A DNA stretch of 64,000 nt from Paralvinella palmiformis (taxonomy: Eukaryota > Annelida > Polychaeta > Terebellida > Alvinellidae). Location of the stretch: the NCBI GenBank assembly GCA_025642065.1, contig JAODUP010000311.1:326001-390000 (forward strand), written 5' to 3'. The notes below the pieces were generated by a model that made no database searches, had not been told where the DNA came from, and was given only the letters and a program-made list of their open reading frames with translations. Made by a program: the position numbers and the translations under genes. Shown here piece after piece: positions 1-14,400 of this stretch (position 1 is the stretch's first letter; each line of letters begins with the position of its first letter).

Positions 1-3000
1 ACTTAGAGTGCCAAGACTTTGTTGTAAGTGACTGCAAAGAATGTGCTACATATGTCCCTACAAAGGAAAAGGTAAAACAATATGCATATAGTACTCGTGT
101 TTTGCAAGAACAAATAACTTCTACATCTTATGATGATGATGATAATAATAATAACAGTATATAACTTATATAAAGATCCAGATTCAACATTGTTCTCTGG
201 CTAATAGTTAGTTAAAGGTATTTGGGATTGATGACTATTAAAACCCTTTTATATACCCTCATCAAAACAGGTTCTTAACTTATCTGTATAATGATGACCA
301 GTCATGATTCACATGGATGTACGTTGTTACTTTGACATACACAACACAAAACATTGACTTTAGTTATTTAAACTCAAGGACAGTTTGTACATATGTGTGG
401 CTTAATCTCTTACAGTGTCACAGTTACCAGAAGTGTAGTAGAATTGAAAACCCATGTTTAAATGTTCTCCATGGTGTGTTCTTTTAAATTAAGGTGATTC
501 CACAATTTAAATAAAGGAATTTACATAATTTTTTGTCTTCCTGATTCAGTATTTGGGGATAATTCTTTGTTTTCTTCCTCCAGAAGTGATGGTTTGAGAT
601 TGGTGTAATATTTTCAAAACAAATACTGTATGTCAACATCAGTGGGGCTCACTGTTTTGTTTTAATATATATATGTGCATCTTTAATAGGTCTTGTGGGT
701 TTTTGCTGGGACCGGACTCGTCATATTTTTAACAAGAAAATAAAGATGTTAAAAGCAAATTTTAATGTCTACATAGGGGTCTGTTAGCTCTGAAAATAAT
801 CAAAGTTAGACAAATTCACAGTTATTTTTGTCGGGTTCACATAATTTTATTATGCTTGGTGCACTGAAAACAAAGACTAACAGAAAGTAAAATTTGCAAT
901 TAATTCCCCCAAAGTCACTGCGCTACTAACATTATGGTCACTATGTGCCTGCATTCTTGCATACACACTCAAACAAATACATACCGACACACAGTTAGAA
1001 CTAGATATCTGGCTATTTTTGCCTGCATGTGAATAGTTAATTATTATGTGAAAAAGGAATCAGTGATGTATATATCTGTTATTATCCATTACAGAATACT
1101 GTGGTACAATATCATCACTGGAGGGAAGGTAATCTACCTGGTAACTCAAAGTGTCTTCACTGTAAGAAGACGTGTTGGTCAGCAGAGTGCCTGTCTGGCA
1201 TGAGATGTGAATGGTGTGGAGTTACAGTAAGTAAACATCAGTTGGACATGGTGCATCTGGTAGAGTACTGCTATGTGTAAGCTCTGTTGATAAGGTGGAT
1301 GCGTCGTCTTACAAGAAGTAGACTGTTATTGTACAGATTGTGTGGACGCTGTTATATTGTCTGAATGGGGTAGTTTTAGGATTAAACTGCTGTTGGGGTG
1401 ATGTGTCGGAGGGATGCACTATTATTGGCAGTAGACTTCTGTTAGCTGATGATTAGACATTTTTAGCGCCCTGTCTATAATGGATTCATTCAGGAGTTGA
1501 TGTGTTAATGAATTATTGCCTGGATACAGCAATGTGATGATTTCGTTGGATGCGTGATAGTATCAGATAGATTATTGATGGATACACCATAATTTTTGAC
1601 TAGGTGTATACAGCAGGTGGGTGTTATTCAGGATACAGTGAAAGATGGATGCTTAATTTGGTTGAGCAAATGTACAGTTGTCTGTATGTGTGTGTGCTAT
1701 CACAACACTGATACCACACTTACCCAGAAACTGCTGTAATTAATGAAAGGGGAGTCGAATCTGAGAATGATTATGGTATTCCATTTAGTACTCCCACTTA
1801 TTTGTGTCATCCCTACAGTAACTTAATCCTAGAAGCAACTCTTAACTTTTCCATAGATATTGATTGACATGTTATTGGTTTTATTAACTAGAAAAATAAT
1901 GCAGTCTCAGTCTTCCAGTTGACCTGCAAGATGGCAACAAACCTGTTATTGTACTACATGTATGCATTATGATGTAGAACAGTTTTAGAATTAAAATTTA
2001 AAGGTAATAGAGAATATTTAACCAGCTTTACCAACTAATAAACAATATAATATTATGATACACTTTAGATTGTGAATCTAATATTATCTAATATCATTAT
2101 GTTATATTCATTTTAATTGTGAGAGCTATACTCCGAAAAAATGATTTTATTAGAGGGATAGTCCACCTTCATTTCAAATTTTCAGGACTAATACAGCTAT
2201 ACTCGCAAATATCATAAATGATGTCAAAATGTGTAAATGATCGCACATTAAACAATCCAGTTCAAATTGCTGATTAATCAACTTTTAATGGCCTGTGGGC
2301 ACCGCCATTGAAGTTAGACAGAGACTGGAAGCTCCTGAATGCTGATGTCACTTGTAGTTGAACACAACAGTTTGACCTGAAGTCTGTAGAGCCCGTACAA
2401 AAGCATGTAAACAAGTGTGAGCAAAAAATTATTCCAGAACAGAGGCAATGATCCTGTTAAAATTACGTCATGAATGACATACAACCATATCAGTTTAAGC
2501 CAGAAGGAACCTTACAAGAGGAAGATGATTCAAAATGGCTGAGATATTAATGCTCAAGAGTAACTATAATCTGCATCAGTCTAGAGAGGGCTCAAGGGAC
2601 ATCTGAGCATTTGAGCTTTCTCCTCCCCACCTTCAGATCTGGCTTCCTGTGCAGCCATAATGGCAGCCCTCCAGTAATTTGGATTATTTACCTCTATATA
2701 TATAAAAATGCATGTTTATATAGTGCCAGAACCGTGTAACCCTGTTCTGAGGTGTTGTACAGTAATATTATCCCTGACTCAGACCTGTTTCCACCACCCA
2801 GCACACATCTCAACTCACAGGGGAGCATACAACACATGCTGCCATTAAAGGTGCAGAACATTACTCAAATAGATAGCCATCATCGCGTCTATGATATCAG
2901 GTATATTTGGTGATTATTATTGTGGAATTTTTGGTTATTGTTCTAAGCATTACATATTTAAGAGATATTTTCTGAGGTTGAACTGTCCCTTTAAATATCA

Positions 3001-6000
3001 TATTGAAAATATACTTTAACGGATCTGCACTATATATGATGGAGCTCTGAAGTGAATACGAAGGGTAACTGGGGGTGGATTGTCTTCATGGTTGATAATT
3101 TGAGAACAGCAGTCTCCGTTGTCAAGTTATATAAGCTGTTTTCGTAGTATCTATTTAATTAACCTTTATAATATAATACCACTAATTTCTAGCTGATTAA
3201 TGATGCCGGAGATGTTAGTCTCATTTGTTCTGCTGAGTTCATGGCTTCTCGGTTTGAGTCTGTGTAACTGTTCTGATCTCTGATCCTCCCTGTATATGGT
3301 TAGATGCTAATGATTGATGACCCCCTTGTAAACAAGCTCCTGACAAAATATGATGTCTGAGCAAACCAAGATAGATTTTGAAAAATATCAACATTGCACT
3401 TTAATTGAGTTAAATGCCTACTGCAATGTTTAAATATGCCACTTTGAAAATATGTTGCAGACATAAATCATTTAATTTAGACAGCTAAATATTGTTGCTA
3501 TAAGAATAGTATATATCGCAACAATAGATATGCATATTTTGAACAGTACAGTATTAAAACCTTTCTGTTTAGTTAATATTTCATTAGTATTCTAGATTTG
3601 ATTAAGCTTTAAATGATTTTATTTAAGTACAGAACACCCATTGGCATCTGTCTTAGTGTAGTTATACATAGGGTTGTCCATTTTACACATGCTCCACAAG
3701 GTCGCTGCATACACACACTGTTTATTTGTCAAATTGGGCTTAATTGGCTATTTAGTTCCATTCGTATTGACAATTTGCTGAATGAAAAAGATTTATTTAC
3801 TAAGTTTGATAACCAGAAACAAGCCATCATGTGAACTAGAACATGTTTTAGTTGGTGCAAAATAGGTCAACTTGATGCAGTTGCAACTAAGCTTGTATAA
3901 TAATAATAGTATATTTTATATAACACCTTATTCAACTTGAATTTCATTGTTATGCTTTACATTTAAAGCATGTTCTAAGCACATATAGCACAAACACATT
4001 TATACATGTTTTATATATACATTGAACAGAACAATACACTGAAAAAGTATTAACTTGTGAATATAATAGAAGCAAGTTAGATGTAATATTTGGTTAATGT
4101 GATATTATGTGTAGCTAATCTGATTAAATCTTTTAGTTGTATTACTGGTATATAATATTTGAATAGAATAAATTAATATTTTGGTGTATATATATATATA
4201 TATATATATATTGATAGTGGAATGTCATTCCAAAATTTTACAAAAACAATGTGGTATGACAGCTTGTAGCTACTACAGTCATATGACACTAATAGTACCA
4301 GCATCTGTCACCTATCCGATTACATGTAGAAATATGGCCTTACAGAAGGGTGGGGTGGGGGTGTCTTGAGCCATGGTGGCTTCTATAGTATCTTATAGAT
4401 AGCCCGTCATTCTGGTGCCTATATTTAGCTAGCTTGAAGGTCTTGTCTGTCTTGACTATGGCTTTGTATGGTGTGTTACCGGGAAGCAGACGTCCCATCC
4501 ACAGCTTGGTCCTAGGAACAATCAATACAAGTGTTGGGGACACACACACACACACAGAGAGAGGGTGAGAGAGTATACACTGTACAGTTATTGTGTGGAG
4601 GACTAGACGTCTCCCCCCACGCTTATGCGCGAGCGCACTGCCACACCTAATGTTATCTGTAGTACAGAGATGGCTAGCTTAGTGGTTCTAAGCCAGGGAT
4701 GCATTGTTTATGATGTTAGAAATGTCATAATGTTAATATGGACTACAGCACTGGTACGATTGGTATTTTATTGAGTACAGTTAAATATGGTTATTGCTTA
4801 TCATCACAGGTTCCTTAGATTAATGACCAGTGGGGATTTAATTTAGCCAAGGATGTTACCTAACTGGTGCATTTAATGGTGAAGTAGGTTAAAACGTATG
4901 GAAAAAAATTAATACTTTTGTGTTTATGAGGTGAAAGATAGACAGTGGGGGGGTTGTGAGGAGTCTCTAGATGAAATGTTAACATAGAATAATAATAATA
5001 TACTGTGTGATTTGTTTGATGTTATTACCATGTTAAAAAGGATGGCACTGCAGTAAAATTTCCTGAGTAAATTATCATTAAACATGATAACAGACAGATG
5101 GGTACAAGTAAATTTGATGTCCTCACTTACAAAAAAGCATTGGTATCTCCAAGGATGGTCATCATCAACTATTAGAAGTGTTTGAGGATGTAGATTCCAC
5201 CAGTTTGAAAATTCCTATAATAAATTTGTTTCATATAGCAGTAAAAATGTTACAAATAAAATTAGCCATCTAATATTATTTTAAAATGTTAACATATAGT
5301 TTTCTCAGTACCGTTAAAGCAAATGGTATTATATACTTGCAAATGAGCTGTTGGTTTTAATAACTTTAATGACTTCATAACAGCTGTCCATTCTACAAAC
5401 TGATCTTTGTAAAGTGACACTAGAAACATATAGGGAGTGAACATAGAGCTGATAAATTGTCCAGAGGTTTATTCACAATTTATGGCACACACACACACCT
5501 AATTCACATACTCACACAACAGTCCATATGAGAGTTGCTCAATAATTGGCATGTAGCCAGCTGATATTTACTTCAGCAACCTTTGCTTTTATATAAATTT
5601 ACCATAAAAATATTCCTATTTTCTAATCTGGGAATTTCATTCTAATCGAAAAACGTCGGATAACTCGGTTTGTGAAAATATTCCTCTTAAGTTTAAATAT
5701 TAAATTAAATGCATTTCGTTTCTTGAACACATTTTGGCAAACTAAAAAGTACCAATTCCTGAATGATATATATATATATATATATGATTGATAGTGACAT
5801 CTTTTTAGTGGTTTCTAATGCCCTAACTAAAACAGATGTCATTAACATCTAGAGGAGACTCATGATGGTGCAGTTATTTGAGCATTGTACTGTAAACCTC
5901 CAGGTTGTTGGTTCACATCTAATCCATACCTAAGTTTGTGGGGTCATAATATCAGGAAATTTTAGAGGATAGTCTGGATTTCTTAAATTGTTATTACAGA

Positions 6001-9000
6001 AGATTTGCTCTTCGGGGCTATATATTTGTTTGTACTCATGTGGGTAACTTGAATCAGACATGCACAGACAGAGCCACACCAGAGATGTGATTGTTATGAT
6101 GGTATGGACGATTGCAGTAAAATTACAAATCTGAAGGAACAGACAACTAAATAGACTAGTAACTAAGCAACCACTAGTAATAGCATTTAAACTATCCAAC
6201 CAAATAATAAACTGATGGCACTAATAAATTAATAATTGACAATCTGATGTCACATAGTGATTGGCAGCCAAGTAAAGTGCTAGTTTTCTGTGTGTATTTG
6301 TGTATAAGTCTAGCAGGTATGTAACCATGGAGACAAAGGTGTACATTTTGTAGTTGACAGGAAAATATGTTTTAAATATATTTTCTATCATCATGTACTT
6401 AGACTAAAACTAGGTCAAATGAGTAAACTTACAGGATTAGCCGAGGTCTAGTTATATCTCAATACAGCTGTACATCTAATTTATGTGAGCTGCTGATGAG
6501 TTTATGTACATCGTGGTAGTCTATTGGATATACTCGTTTAGACGTCAGCCATATTTTATGTGTTTTGGTGGGAACTTCAAAACTAAATGGGAAAGTGATA
6601 TACATGTGTTATACATTATGAAATTTACACTGATGAGAGTGACACATGAACTAGAATAGGACAACAACAGAATCATAAGCTTGAACTTTTAATGTTATGC
6701 CTAAAACAATCAGATTGGTGAGGCGAGAAAAGTAGATCTCTGATTGATACAGTGTAAAACAAGGCTCATTATTATTATTGTTGTTGTTTACATGTAATGA
6801 AATTGTGTGTGTGTGTGTGTGTGCTCTTATTGGGGGAAGTCATGCAATATAAGTTTTTGCATACAACAAACTTGCCTAGTTTTTATGTTAATTCATGAAA
6901 CATATTGTGTTATAAATTTCATGAACTAATTGTAGCATAATACTGGTTGAAGGGTAAGGTGAACCACCAACCATATGTAGTACTAGTAATTATTTAACAC
7001 ATTTTTAATACAGGTATTGGATGTTTTTTGTTATTTGTTTTCAAATTCTTCTTTTAGGCACATGCTGCCTGTTATAGATACTTACCTGCAGAGTGTAGCT
7101 TTGGATGTCTCAGAGAGATTCTACTACCACCATACTCCTTAACTGTCCCCAGGATGGATGTACCCATGGAAATGTTGTTTGGTTTTCAAAAGAAGCCCTG
7201 TAAGTGTTATGAGAATATTTGATTACCGTCATGGATATAACCACTTCCAGTTCCATGTTTGCATACTGACAAGTGTCCCTGCACATTTGTCCGCACACAC
7301 ATACACACACACTTTCATCACACAGTGAAGTAACATTTCTTCGTGTACACTGCTTTCAATAGCAAAAAGAAAAGTTGAGTTCTGGGCTAGTAATGATAAT
7401 TATTAATAACAAAGGAATGGCAATGTGACAGTTGTGGTAATAAATAAGATTGTTGTGCATTTGAATATTATGCTCTTTTTAATATATTAGAAGTAATATT
7501 TCAATAAATATTGTTTTATATATTTATTTATATATATATATATATATTCTTTCTTGTTTTCATTTCCTAACATCTGTCAGCTTTACCTGGTAAGTAGCTT
7601 TTTTATGTTGGTGTTTTTGTTAATGTGAAGAAATTAGGTGTTGTAGAGTTGTATTTTAAGTATGAGGGAAAACAGTGTTTGTTGTGTTTGAATAGATCCT
7701 GTATTTTGAAAACACAGAATGGATTAAAACTGGTGTTGTATAGTATGTTAGTCTGCTTATTACTTAATGGTTCTGGAGATTAGTAGGATAAGTTTTCTGG
7801 TTTCATCAACGCGGAGATTCACATGATATCATCGGATGCAGATACACTCTGTACACTTTCTGTTATCAGATCGTGAACAGTAAAACTATAACTGTCATAC
7901 ATGTCACATTACAACATTTCCGTAGGGTTTTTCAATAGTTCATTGCCTCATTCTTAAATCTCTCTAACTGTTACAGCTAGCATTAGTTTTAAAGCACGGA
8001 CAAGGTGTTCAGTAATCACTACACCAGCTGATTTCCAAATTTGTACCAGTGAGATAGTTTATTGGCTTGTATTTTTAGTGTTTTTTCTTGTAATAATCAC
8101 AGTTATGCCAATCTTTGATAGTAATTTGTAAGCCTTTACACACGAACACACACAATAGAATAATTTTGTTTCCATAATTTTCGTGTGAATAGGTACAGGT
8201 TCTATAAAGGTAAAATGTTTTTTGTAAATGCTTTTGTTCACAAAATAATCTGAATTCAGTTTTGCTGTCCTAACTGTTCCCATTATTCACTCATATGCTC
8301 TTTCTAACAGGGTGTTTAGAAAATCTATGCATATTATCAGCATAATGCTTATGTATTGAAATCTAAAGTCAAACATTATGCCATGCTATTCAGGTTTGGA
8401 CCCAGTAATATATTTATAAATAGAACCTAAAATTGGTGCAGTCAGTCTAGCTCAAGCTGATGGCTAACAAGGATGGCTTTTAGTAGTAAATAAAACAATA
8501 AATAATGTAGATTCTTAATTTGTGATGTATCAAGTTCACAAAATGTTCTCATGGCCTTTAAGGCCCTATATCTTAGCTGTGTTCAGTGGATCACCATCTT
8601 GTAACTTGTATATTCTCTGTATGGTGATCCAGTTGGCTGTAAATATTATTTTAAGCCATACATATTAATTTATATCAGTGTGGCTGAGGTCTAGCAGTAG
8701 CGTGTTGGACCACAGGTCACTACCACCCATGTTCGAATCTTGTCGTGGGCATATCTGAAGGTTGTTTTATCTTTGACTTAGCTTCATTAGCTTTGGAGGT
8801 CGCTCGGCCCATTTAGCCTACCATGTGCACGAAAGTGGCTGTGAAACATCAATCATCATCACGTCCAAACAATTTGGTTCTTGGCATAATGCTTTAAAAA
8901 TGATAATTATTATTGTGATTACCACTTCTAGTATGAGCTTCATAATATCTGACCACTGCAATCATTCACCATTGTAGCCTGATGCTATGTTGACACATCA

Positions 9001-9740
9001 CTTACTATAGAAAATGAATGTTGTTCATCATTATGAATTGTTCATCAATCATATTTTATTAAACATGAAAAGACTTTTATTGTGAACAGTCCAGTTTGCT
9101 TGTATTTATTTAAATCAGATTTTGGTAATTTTCATTTTAAATTTTGTAAATGTGAAAATTGTAATCTGGAATCTTAGATTGGCAGAAAAATGTAATTTAA
9201 GATCTTTTTTTCTAAGACAATAATTATGTTAAGAATATTTTCTAAGAATAGTCATAGTGCTGGTCTGTTTAATTAAATAAGCTCATGATTGTGTTATCAA
9301 TTATAATCATTTATTAAAATATTGGTATTCTCTACTAGTCTCAGTAATTTGTAAACTGTTAGTAATAGATCATTTTTATTATTATTATGGCTTGGTTCTT
9401 TACTTAGTTGCTGAGGAGTTTTCATCCAGTGGAGATTCAAAAACAGAAGATGAAGATAGGAGGTCTAGCAAAGAGAGAGAAGGTCGTGACCGTGATAGAG
9501 ATCGTGATGAAGGTAATTTTTGTTAATATTTGATGCTGGTAGGTTAATGTTATAGCTAATACGCACCATGCATACACACACACACACACACACACATAGC
9601 ATGATATATTAAGGTAATGGTATTAATAGTCCACAGTACCCTCTTTAATGGGTATTTCTTTTAGCATGTTATCATTATTTTTTATTAATACACTAACAGT
9701 ATACTTCTGATAAGGATTTTCACTTACACCTCTCCCCCAG

Positions 9741-9782
<42 letters not shown>

Positions 9783-9849
9783 TGTTTTACTATGAGAAGA
9801 GTCATTCTCTTTGTCTCATTATTTTGCTGAACTTTGTTGATTTTGTTTG

Positions 9850-9887
<38 letters not shown>

Positions 9888-10501
9888 ATGGGGTGGGGGT
9901 CCATCACAGTTACACTGTATCAAACAGATGAATAGATATCTGCCTGTCAGCACATATTTAAATATGTGATAGATCATAATCGAGGCACAAATTTAAAATC
10001 AAATGTTTATTTGTATGTTGTTGTTTTTCTGGAAGACCTGTAATATCCCCCATATGTAAGACATATTCACAAGTTGTGTTAATCTAATACTTTACAGTGA
10101 ACTGACTGACTGTCTGTAGTTGGTGTAATATGTTCTTTTCAAACTGCAATCAGTTGAAACCCTTACCTAAATTATTTCATGTTATCAATAATTTGTGGGT
10201 CTCCGACTGAAATAAAGGCTGATATTTTTCGTTAACAGGATATAATATGAGATGATATCGCAGAAGGGTTATCTAAGTCACTAACATCCAGGTTGCTAAT
10301 CCTAATTTTATCATTCATTAACATATAATGTTGAAATTTTACTGATAAAGATGGGATAGTTTAGCTAGTTTTGGCAATGGATGTTTGGACTGAAAATAAA
10401 GGTTAACAGATAGTCATTTTGGAATTGATTCCAAAATAAAATGAGTTCATTTAGGATTGTTTGTAAGAAGAACAATTACTTCATGCTTTGATCCATCAGT
10501 A

Positions 10502-10537
<36 letters not shown>

Positions 10538-11114
10538 CATCACAAAAACAGTTATACCTCTAGTACTAGTTATTTTTGTCCTAAAGAGTTTAGTTTTTAC
10601 CATGATCCATTATACATTGAGGGTATCATTAAAAAGAACTACACCCAACCCTACCCCAAATTGTTCATTTTGATTTGGCATTGTTCAGGCTTAGTTATGT
10701 TATTTATATCAAATTTCAGTGTCACGTAGAATGAAATTTCACATCTGGATTCCCTTCATTAAGGCCAGCTCTAAAGGTCAGAATTGTTATGTCCTGAAGG
10801 TCATTTAGGGGCAATTAAAAGTTAACTGGCTGGGTTTGGTGGTTTATTTGGTGTACAAATATAGTGACAGTTATCCAGGTAGATAATACAGATGTTCTTC
10901 TGATCATTATTTCCTTGCACTTGGCATGGTTTTGCTTCCCTTTATCTCTGATATTTGCTTCCAGTAGTGTGATTAATTTGATGATCTGTTGAAATCAAAA
11001 CAAGTCTGATTTATATAAACGTGAATGTTTTTGTTTGCAGATTGCATGTTCATATAACAACTTAAGTGCTTAATATTTACAATATGGTGTGTCAATATTG
11101 TAGGTAGATTGCTT

Positions 11115-11153
<39 letters not shown>

Positions 11154-11426
11154 CTTTTTCTGACAGACATTGTTAGGATATTTGATGGTAACAGCTCTCT
11201 TAAGAAGAGGATTTATAGGACAGTAGCAGTGCCGAAGAATGTACCAGCTCAAGTGTTACTGGTTAGTATATTTGTTCTTGAAGTGTGTGTGTGTGTGTGT
11301 GTGTGTGTTTTAATTCATAATGCACACATCTCTAAAGTCATTATATATCCATGTGATTGTTAACAGATATTTTTGCTTTGCTTAATTGCTCAAGATTTTG
11401 TAATTCTTACAAACTGTTTTGGATAA

Positions 11427-11467
<41 letters not shown>

Positions 11468-14400
11468 GGCAGTGTAAGTAAATATTATATGGTTGCCATA
11501 ATTCAGCATTGCCACATTTACATGGCTGTGCACATGAATGACAAGTAAATACTTTTCCGTCTGTAAATCGACTTGCCACAATTATTAGGACAACTTGTTG
11601 ATCACTCATAACATATGACATTTTCCATCCATTAAAACACCAACAGATCAAATGGAGTTAGGCATATTAAGACCGCCATATGGCCATGCAGCCTGCCAAA
11701 TCTAGTAATGTAATACTTGTACAATTGCAGATTAATAGTAATCATAGCTGTCAATGAGAACCCCCTGTAATTATGTTTAAGTCCAACTGTAATCCTAAAT
11801 AAGGGTTAATTAACAAATTGGCAAATTAGGAGCAGTTCATATTTTATTGGGGCTTTACGATCTTCTAGTTTGTAGGTGAAAACAAGGGGGTCATTGTCAT
11901 ATATATATTGATACCCTGGTGCCTAAAGTGACACAAAAATAATGTAGCAGTACAGTTGTGAAATACTTGATTATATCAACACTGTAGAGTGTTGTTCTGC
12001 AGTATATCAGCATTGAAAGTGTTAATTATGATGGCATTGTTTCAGTTATTGGTGTTTTTAGACCTAAATAAAGAAATAAACTAATTATTGACTAAACAGT
12101 ACTTGTATATATGTCTCCCAGATAAATAAGTTCTAGAAGTTAAGAAATAATTCGTTTCTGATTTGTGGGAAGAAGCCAATATGGTTGCAGAGTTTTGAGA
12201 ACAGAGGTTACCTAGACATCATCTACAATCAACTTTGTGTAGTTTAGTAGTACACACATAAATAATACTCATTTTGCATTAAAAAGATCAAACAGTTAAC
12301 ACACTACCAAGCATATCACCAAAATGTGCATAGCAGGACCATAAAAGTGAATTAATTGAAATTATGATATAATGCGTATTTTACACAATTGACCAATATC
12401 CAGCTTCTCAGACTGCTATTAATTTCACTCATAAACATAATTTCAATATTGTCATGACAAGCCATGATCCATGTGTTCCAATATGGTCACATTTGTATGC
12501 ACAGTTGTAAAAGCAATCAGCTCTTAAAAAATTTTTTAAATATGGACTCATTCCTCTGAGAGAAAAGAAAATGGTAACACCGAATCTTATATAGTACATG
12601 AATAGTTCATTCATCAATTAACTCCTGAATATTAGGTCACATCGTCACCACTGTTGGCAGATTGTTAAATGTGTTTAATGTCCCTAACAGAAACTTGAAA
12701 CAAGGACCACAGTCTGCCCTGTAACATATTATAAATCCGAATCATGAAATGTAGTATAAGCTGGCATACACCATGTACTTAGCTAACCAGGGTTTCAGTC
12801 ATTTTTATGTAATCATACAAATGCTGACAAAAAACTATGTCATACCTAGGGTGCATTTTCAAATGGAATTTTCTTTATTTTGAAATGTTTCCTGCCGTTT
12901 CAAGTAATATTTGTGATGTTATTTCATTTCGATTCGGCAAGGAGTTCATTGCCTTTTTAATCAATGGGAATGTTACTCCGTGGCTCATTATAACGTTTAT
13001 GAATTCATTCAAATTTTAACACATTGTAGTTAGAAGAGCTTTCACAATAGTGACAGGTAATCAAGACCCTGTGATTGTCCAAGTTGGTTTCTCTCTTACT
13101 GGTTGTTAATTACCCTGGGTCTTTATTTTACTTTGTGCTTAATCATGCGTAATGTTTTGTTTGAAAAAGATAACAGATTTAGATTAAATAGTTTTGACAT
13201 TAATATGCTGCTATGAGTTGCTGTATGTTGTTGCTGGCAACTGATTTTTGTGATCATGGTAGCTGCTTGTTTATACTAAGGATTTTTATTGCTTTTCTTC
13301 TTGACAGGAGGCAGCACTGAGAACGTTCCACATATCAGATAAGCCTAGGAATTTCTACATGACAGAGGTTACTGAGAAAGGTAACCACATGCAGATTTAC
13401 TAGTGTGCATGCACTCTCACACACAGTTTTGTGGGATTTTTCTAGTGCAGATTTTTATACACACAGATTTATGATACACAGTCAAGTTGCTTATTAATAG
13501 ACATGGAGTTAAATGAAATCACATGTGATAGCTTTCGTGGTTGGTTAATACAGAATCAGGAGAGGTAGAACTTGATCTCAAACAGCCAATTAGGAGCCAG
13601 ATTAAGTCTAGAGACGGTAAGAGGCCAGCGGTGTTTCTGAGGTACAGAGAGCCTCATCCAGACAGGGGCTATATACGTGTCCATCCTGGTCCTGCTTTAA
13701 GGTGTGGAACTATCCCATTTGTGATGTCTTTTTGTTAAGGAAGTAATTTTGATAAAGATATAATTTAAAATGTTAATATTTTCACACTTTCTTTACCATA
13801 ATAATATAACTTTTTATTGTTTTACTATCTGTATTATAATCATGTCCGCTCTTGTTTTAATTCAGTGTTTCTGTATTTTCCAGTAACCTGTCACCACAGG
13901 CTACTGTTCATTTCAAGCATGTACCTGTCACATCAGATACAACTGTGACTGAAACAATCGCAAAAGCTATTGAGAAGTTTGGTTCAGAGGTGAACTCGGA
14001 GGTCAGTTGTGTGATTATTTGAATTGTTGCAGACATGAATTCTGCAGACACCTGTTTAAAAAGCCATTTCATAATGTTCACATTAATGTCGATATAGTTG
14101 TGATTTATCCTATTGGTGCGAGTAACATGTTACTTCAGTAATATTATTATCAATACACGCATGCGTGCACACACACTGCAAGTGTACCATTACTATGTTT
14201 ATTTGCATAGGAGACTGATCCTTCTAAATACAAGTTAATAGAGGTACACTTGGATAGGGGGGTGTCTGAGAGGGAGATGGATCCTGACGAGAGACCACTA
14301 AAAACAGCACAAGAAAGTCGTAGGGTAAGAGTTTATAATCCACACATGCACACACAAACACCCGCTCACACACACACACACACACATTGCCATCAAACAA

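Noticed and set aside
8690..8760. tRNA-like A and B boxes here and at 41579, 62336 and 63666
   Set aside because: No complete cloverleaf is evident; the sequences continue into long shared bodies and are dispersed, so they are SINEs rather than tRNA genes.
9623..9907. Open frames with runs of YIYI, HTHT or VCVC
   Set aside because: They are translations of TA, CA or GT microsatellites (also at 10488, 10973, 11357, 23189, 23244 and 25382) with no gene context.
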